From Xanthostigma xanthostigma (Eukaryota > Arthropoda > Insecta > Raphidioptera > Raphidiidae), in contig OY754464.1 of the NCBI GenBank assembly GCA_963575645.1, positions 83,302,948 through 83,366,947 on the forward strand: a stretch of 64,000 bases of DNA. Direction: 5' to 3'. Shown piece by piece: positions 59,481 through 64,000 of the stretch (positions are counted from its first letter, which is position 1; every line of letters begins with the position of its first letter). Position numbers and translations under genes: made by a program. The notes below the pieces were generated by a model. The model did not search any database and was not told the origin of the DNA. It saw only the letters and a list, made by a program, of their open reading frames with translations.

Positions 59481-60273
59481 GTTTGTCTGACTCTGAGCAG
59501 AATGACGCCGTGTTGGTTTGTGGGCGTGTTTGTACATGTCGTTCACGTGACACTGCTTCCTGATTGTTTTTTGCTCAGAGCAAGCAGATTACCTAATTTT
59601 AAAATTCGTCCTGTGAGCTAGCAGACGAGCCCGCAGAGACGTCATTTCCAGCCTCGTAGCCAGCCTGCCGGGCAGCAGAAGTCCCAGTTGCATTTCTTGT
59701 TAACTTCCCGGTACATTGAGAAAAATTCTGGGAATGGGGAGTTACATTTTTAACTGTGACTGCCATATAGCCAATCGTGGTTTGTTTTGGTGGTGATCCA
59801 AATTCGTGAAATTGTCTCTTGGGGTCGCTTGCGCTGTTGCAAGCCGAGGCGACATATACTGTTATTATTGTATTTTAAGATTTAATCGCTTGAAAGCGTT
59901 GGTGGTGATTATAGAAACAGACAAGTATAAACAAAGGAACACCTGAGAATATAAACATGTGACGACAACTGAAAAAAAAACAAAACAACAACACACATTC
60001 AGTTGCGCATCATGAAATTCACGATGTACTGATTTATATTTGTGTTGACAAAAAAGTACAGATTCGTGTTTTTTCAAAGAAAATATTAGCTCATATGCTC
60101 GTTGCCAGGTCTTTTTTGCGAAAGTATTCAGAGGCGTATCTTCGGAAAGTACCTAACCTCGAAATTTGTGGAAAAATGTATTTTTTCGATTTGAATAATA
60201 TCAGCACTAAATAAGATAGTTCTGTTGTGTCACAGCCACAAGGAAAATGATTTATATACATCTCTTTCTATAG

Positions 60274-60840
60274 ATAAAAAATATAATTTAAAAAAAACTT
60301 AAAAACACGCATTATATTGAAACTAAAAAGTAAAAAATATTTTTTTTTTAAAATAAGCTTAAAACAATAATGAATAAAAAATACAAGTATTATTGTGAAA
60401 AAAGCGTGGGGCGCTCGATGTACGAAAATGTGGAACAAAGCGCCCCACGCTTTTTTCACAATAATACTTGTATTTTTTATTCATTATTGCTTTAAGCTCA
60501 TTTTAAAAAAAAATATTTTTTACTTTTTAGTTCGATATAAAGCGTGTTTTTTAGTTTTTTTAAACTATATTTATTTTCCACTTTTTAGTTCGATTTATTG
60601 TCAAAAATTTGCCGAAAAAAAAACAATTTTTTTTTCGGCGTAGACGGGATTAGAACCCACGACCCGTGATTCCGAGAGTTGACGTCAGCGAAGACCCGTA
60701 CCTTAGACCGCACGGCTAACCACTGTAGTTACAGTGCTGGCATATTATACTACAGTAATAAACCACTTGCTGTAGTCCAAACGAAGGTTACAAACAAACA
60801 TACATACATACAAACTTACTTAATATAAAGCGTGTAAAAA
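60274..60840 (-). mobile_element. tRNA-like/foldback composite, inverted copy
   Basis: Foldback 60274-60578 (inner arms gtggggcgctc and gagcgccccac around gatgtacgaaaatgtggaac), spacer, tRNA-like 60636-60722 and a (TACA)n tract. It has the same parts as 30262-30847 in the same relative order, inverted as a whole. Confidence 0.75.
60636..60722 (-). tRNA. tRNA-like segment (degenerate)
   Basis: The minus strand reads gttagccgtgcggtctaagg and later gggttctaatcccg. Near-copy of 30404-30489; not a functional tRNA. Confidence 0.5.
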
Positions 60841-60846
60841 GTGTGA

Positions 60847-61186
60847 CTAGTCTTCTTCACCCGAATGCAAAAGAACGAATAGGGGGAGGGACAGGACTAC
60901 GCACATTCATCTTAGTTTAACCGAGATGAATGTTGTGTCAAAATTTCATGATGATCGGAGTTACCATTCAAAAGTTTTTGTCGGACAGACAAATTTTGTG
61001 TTACATTTTTCATTGATGCTCCGCTCCTATTGGTCGTAGCGTGATATTATATAGCCTATAGCCTTACTCGATAAATGGGCTATCCAACAAAAAAAATATT
61101 TCAATTCGAACCAGTTAGTACCTTAGATTAGCGCGTTCAACCAAACAAACAAACAAACTCTTCAGCTTTATATATTAGTATATAGA
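60847..61186 (-). mobile_element. Helitron-like element, insert-free
   Basis: Minus strand: A|TC start at 61186 and CTAG|T end at 60847. Reads across CGACAAA without the tRNA-bearing insert, so it and 4824-5149 represent the original form. Confidence 0.85.
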
Positions 61187-61194
61187 TTTACAAC

Positions 61195-61335
61195 TGACGA
61201 ATAAACATTCATACTATCGCAAAACAGCTGAGCTAAACATAAACGATAATCCCAACAAACAAAACAACGAATTTCTTAGAATCTTCGGTACGCATGACGC
61301 CGACAACAAAGCAACAAAATAACAAACACGTATTG
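61195..61335 (-). repeat. Pogo-like element fragment
   Basis: Reverse match to about 22430-22560 (gataatcccaacaaacaaaa, gacgccgacaacaaagcaac). Confidence 0.55.
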
Positions 61336-61910
61336 CTTAATGATTTTTTGTTTTACTTTGCACACTAGTGCGAAATGGGTCATTTCGTTCAGCTTACAAT
61401 TTGTGAGATTGGATGGATATTCGTTTGTGCGGCTAATGTCTACTTACTTTGCATCGTTTAAAAAAAAGAATATGAAAAGAAACAGAACAAAAAAGTGTCA
61501 TTCTAACATTTTTTGATAACAAGGAATAACAAGGCGTAAATAAATTGTAGATGTGATGTGCGTTTAGTCGGAAAGAATCATTGATTTGGCAGTGTGGTAT
61601 ATGACTGATAACAAACGACAATCGATAACAAAAACACATCAGCTCGTTATTCTGCGAACGAGACGTTTTATTGGTGCACGTTGTGTACCTAAGTTCATAG
61701 CGGTAGGGTTTTCAGGGTTCCCGACGGCGTTTTCTTTCACTTAGAACTGTCGCATGTCAGAATTAAATATTATTATATTGGTTTTGGAATCGATGAATCA
61801 ATAAAAAAAATGTTAGTGTAAAATCAGAAATCCCTCTCTATACGGTTAATTCAAAAGTGCAAATTAAGCCTCCAATATGAAAAGTAGTCAGGAAAAAACA
61901 CGATATACAG

Positions 61911-62438
61911 TGGCGTAATAACGACAGTTCCATATAAAAAAATAAAAGACTAAGTAACAGAGAATATAGAGTCACTAAATTATGTACACAAAATATTTAC
62001 AACACACAAACACAACAAAGTTTATCTAGTACACTTATTCACACTAATTGTCTGTTAACTATATTCACACAATTATTTACAAAAAGTTATTTATGTAAAA
62101 CCACATTTATATAATTGCACTCAGTGGTTTACACACATCAAAGTTTATTTATCTTCACAGTATAACAATGATTTATATCGTAACGTCAGAGCACTTGTAT
62201 CAACACATGAACAACTCACGAGCAACTAGCTGACTTGCCAATCACTCCGCTCGCATTTTATAGCTTCGTCCCCCGCCTGGAGAATGTTCTAGAAGCGCCT
62301 GGATCTTTCCTTTACATGTATTGGCTTCTCCAGGCAATTCTATGAAGGTCGGGTTTTCTTGGCTACCTGTTTTCCATTGTTGTTGTTGCTAGAAGGTTCT
62401 ACAGAAACCATAGTCGTCCCAACAGGGATTGCGCAACA
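61911..62438 (-). mobile_element. Solo LTR-like element, inverted
   Basis: On the minus strand it starts TGTTGCGCAATCCCTGTTGG and carries the same TATA region as 51414-51857. It ends near ctgtcgttattacgccactg. The two copies are diverged by indels and have no retroviral-type genes between them. Confidence 0.6.
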
Positions 62439-62832
62439 ATAGTTTTTCCTTTACGAAAACTTTTAATTTTTAATTTTATCTACCGCCCCAAAATGGGGAG
62501 TGAATGCGATCTTTATCAAATCTAGGAATTCCAATTGTACCGAGCGTGATTTTATAGGGAGAATGTTTTGTCTGCGCACCTATTAAGATTTTTTTTTGTA
62601 TAATAATAAGTGTAGATTGAGGAATATTGTGAACCCTGAGAGTGCCGTTCCCAATAAAGAGATTGGAATAACGTGTCAACTCACGGCACACATAAATGTG
62701 CGCCATATTAAAGCAGAATTGATTTCTTATATTATATCGTATGCGACATGTTTCTTTCAAGTTGCCTTGTCTTGTGCCCGTCGTCTCGTTCAATTGTGAA
62801 ACACCCTATAAATAATAAATATACCTAACTCA

Positions 62833-63482
62833 TAATTTATGGAAACGGGGAGTTATTCTTGAAATTTAGATATAAAAAAATCAAAAATAGCACCGTTTAT
62901 TAACCGACTTCAAACAAAAAAGGTTATCAATTCGATATGTATACAGAGTGATTTTTAAGTTGATTCTTTTTTTTTTAACAGCGTGTAGAAACGAACAATT
63001 ATTTCAAGTTTTTTATTAAAAATGATAAAGGAACGGGCTTTCAAGGTTTTATTAAATTTTATCAAATTTTGAATTCGGTCCTGGCTTTATGTTACGTCAC
63101 TATGGAAATATGTTATGTCATTATTAAGTATTCACAGAAATTGTTCGAAGTTGTCCCTAATTTATGGAAAAGGGGAGTTATTCTTGCAATTTAAATGATA
63201 TAAAAATCAAAAATAGCACCGTTTATTAACCGACTTAAAACAAAAGAGGTTATCAATTCGACATGTATACAGAGTGATTTTTAAGTTGATTCTTTTTTTT
63301 AACAGCGTGTGGAAATAAAATCGACCAACAAATGTTCCATCAAGTAACTGTTTTTATTAAAAATGAAAAAGGAACGGGCTTTTGAAGTTTTATCAAATTT
63401 TGAGGTCGGTCCTGACGTTATGTTATGTCACTATGGGAATATGTTATGTCATTATCAAGTGAGAAATTGTTCGAAGTTGTCC
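62833..63482 (+). repeat. 325-bp tandem duplication
   Basis: Two units start taatttatgg at 62833 and 63158. Both carry aatagcaccgtttattaacc, tatacagagtgatttttaag and ttgttcgaagttgtccc. Divergence of roughly 10% plus small indels. Confidence 0.9.
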
Positions 63483-63574
63483 CCGTTTTGTTGGACACAA
63501 AGATGCGTGCTCGTAGCCATGCATAATAGGTAGTGGCATCGAATGCCGTCTAAAATCCTTACTGGATAGAGTCG

Positions 63575-63638
63575 CGGGCCGTATTGAGATGGCTTGAGGG
63601 CCGGATGCGGCCCGCGGGCCATATCTTTGACATCACTG
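63575..63638 (+). mobile_element. hAT right-end fragment
   Basis: gggccggatgcggcccgcgggcc followed by atatctttgacatcactg, the usual right end of the CAGGGGTGGGCAAA-type hAT group. The partner left end at 55276 does not share a target duplication. Confidence 0.5.
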
Positions 63639-63698
63639 ATTTAGATGAACAGTGATCTTTTTTTTTCTATTTAAAACTTCAACGTACGGTAACAATGT

Positions 63699-64000
63699 TT
63701 ATTCAACTCATGCGCGTTATTCATGTTTTATCATGCCTAAAAACCGAACCCTAAATAGCCATTTACCGACTGGTGACAATTACTTGTCATAACTCAATGA
63801 AGATTCCTACTAGCTAGGCCATTGTGGAGTAATGAAAATAAACGTAACTATTTTCTGAGTCGTAACGAAATAGTCGGTAACAACAACTCCGTTGTTACCC
63901 ATTGAGGCTAAAATTGAGAGGCCGAATGTTTTCGGCATGGAGTTTATTCATAACCGGCTAACCTCAAACCAAAACATTGAATCGTGCTGTTTGGTGCTGT
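63699..64000. mobile_element. TIR element (ttattcaac), cut by window end
   Basis: Same orientation and sequence as the left ~300 bp of 47679-48071. Reads accgaaccc from ctaaaaa without the LINE, giving a second empty site. The right end is beyond 64000. Confidence 0.85.

Noticed and set aside
55276-63638. One 8.4-kb hAT element joining the ends at 55276 and 63638
   Set aside because: The 8-bp flanks (gattaaac and atttagat) do not match and the DNA between is made of other elements.

Overview
This is insect nuclear DNA, most likely from a moth or butterfly. It is AT-rich, very dense in non-autonomous transposons, and carries Helitron, hAT and RTE families of lepidopteran type. The only host protein-coding sequence I can support is two small exons (5397-5454 and 21869-21952, + strand) that splice together in phase. 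They encode a central membrane segment of membralin (TMEM259 family). Upstream exons lie before base 1. I did not find the following exon before base 64000, so nearly the whole window reads as membralin intron.

Region by region. 1-5.4 kb: a SINE, a hAT relic with a perfect 8-bp target duplication and a decayed transposase tail, MITEs, and two Helitrons joined head to tail. 5.4-21.9 kb (intron): two hAT families nested with other MITEs, an array of eighteen 159-bp units inside a hAT copy, mariner- and pogo-type MITEs, and several foldbacks. 21.9-41 kb: more of the same families, a decayed pogo/Tigger transposase start, arrays of 116 bp and 85 bp, a tRNA-like/foldback composite, and very large palindromes at 39.7-40.5 kb. 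41-46 kb: a full-length RTE-type LINE with both ORFs open, inserted in a TIR element whose uninterrupted copies occur at 47.7 and 63.7 kb. 46-64 kb: a 119-bp array, a pyrimidine-rich minisatellite, a LINE C-terminal relic, two LTR-like elements in opposite orientation, a 325-bp duplication and further copies of the earlier families.

The only coding units that look functional are membralin (host) and the LINE, whose ORF1 (RNA-binding) and ORF2 (endonuclease/reverse transcriptase) would act together in copy-and-paste transposition. Almost everything else is non-autonomous and would depend on transposases encoded elsewhere. Because several families occur more than once, uninterrupted paralogues serve as empty sites and fix insertion boundaries and target duplications to the base. 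No bacterial-type system, CRISPR array or operon is present. The most unusual element is an 11-copy family with 14-bp dyad motifs near both ends, interchangeable cores and apparent 4-bp T-run target duplications. I cannot assign it to a class.
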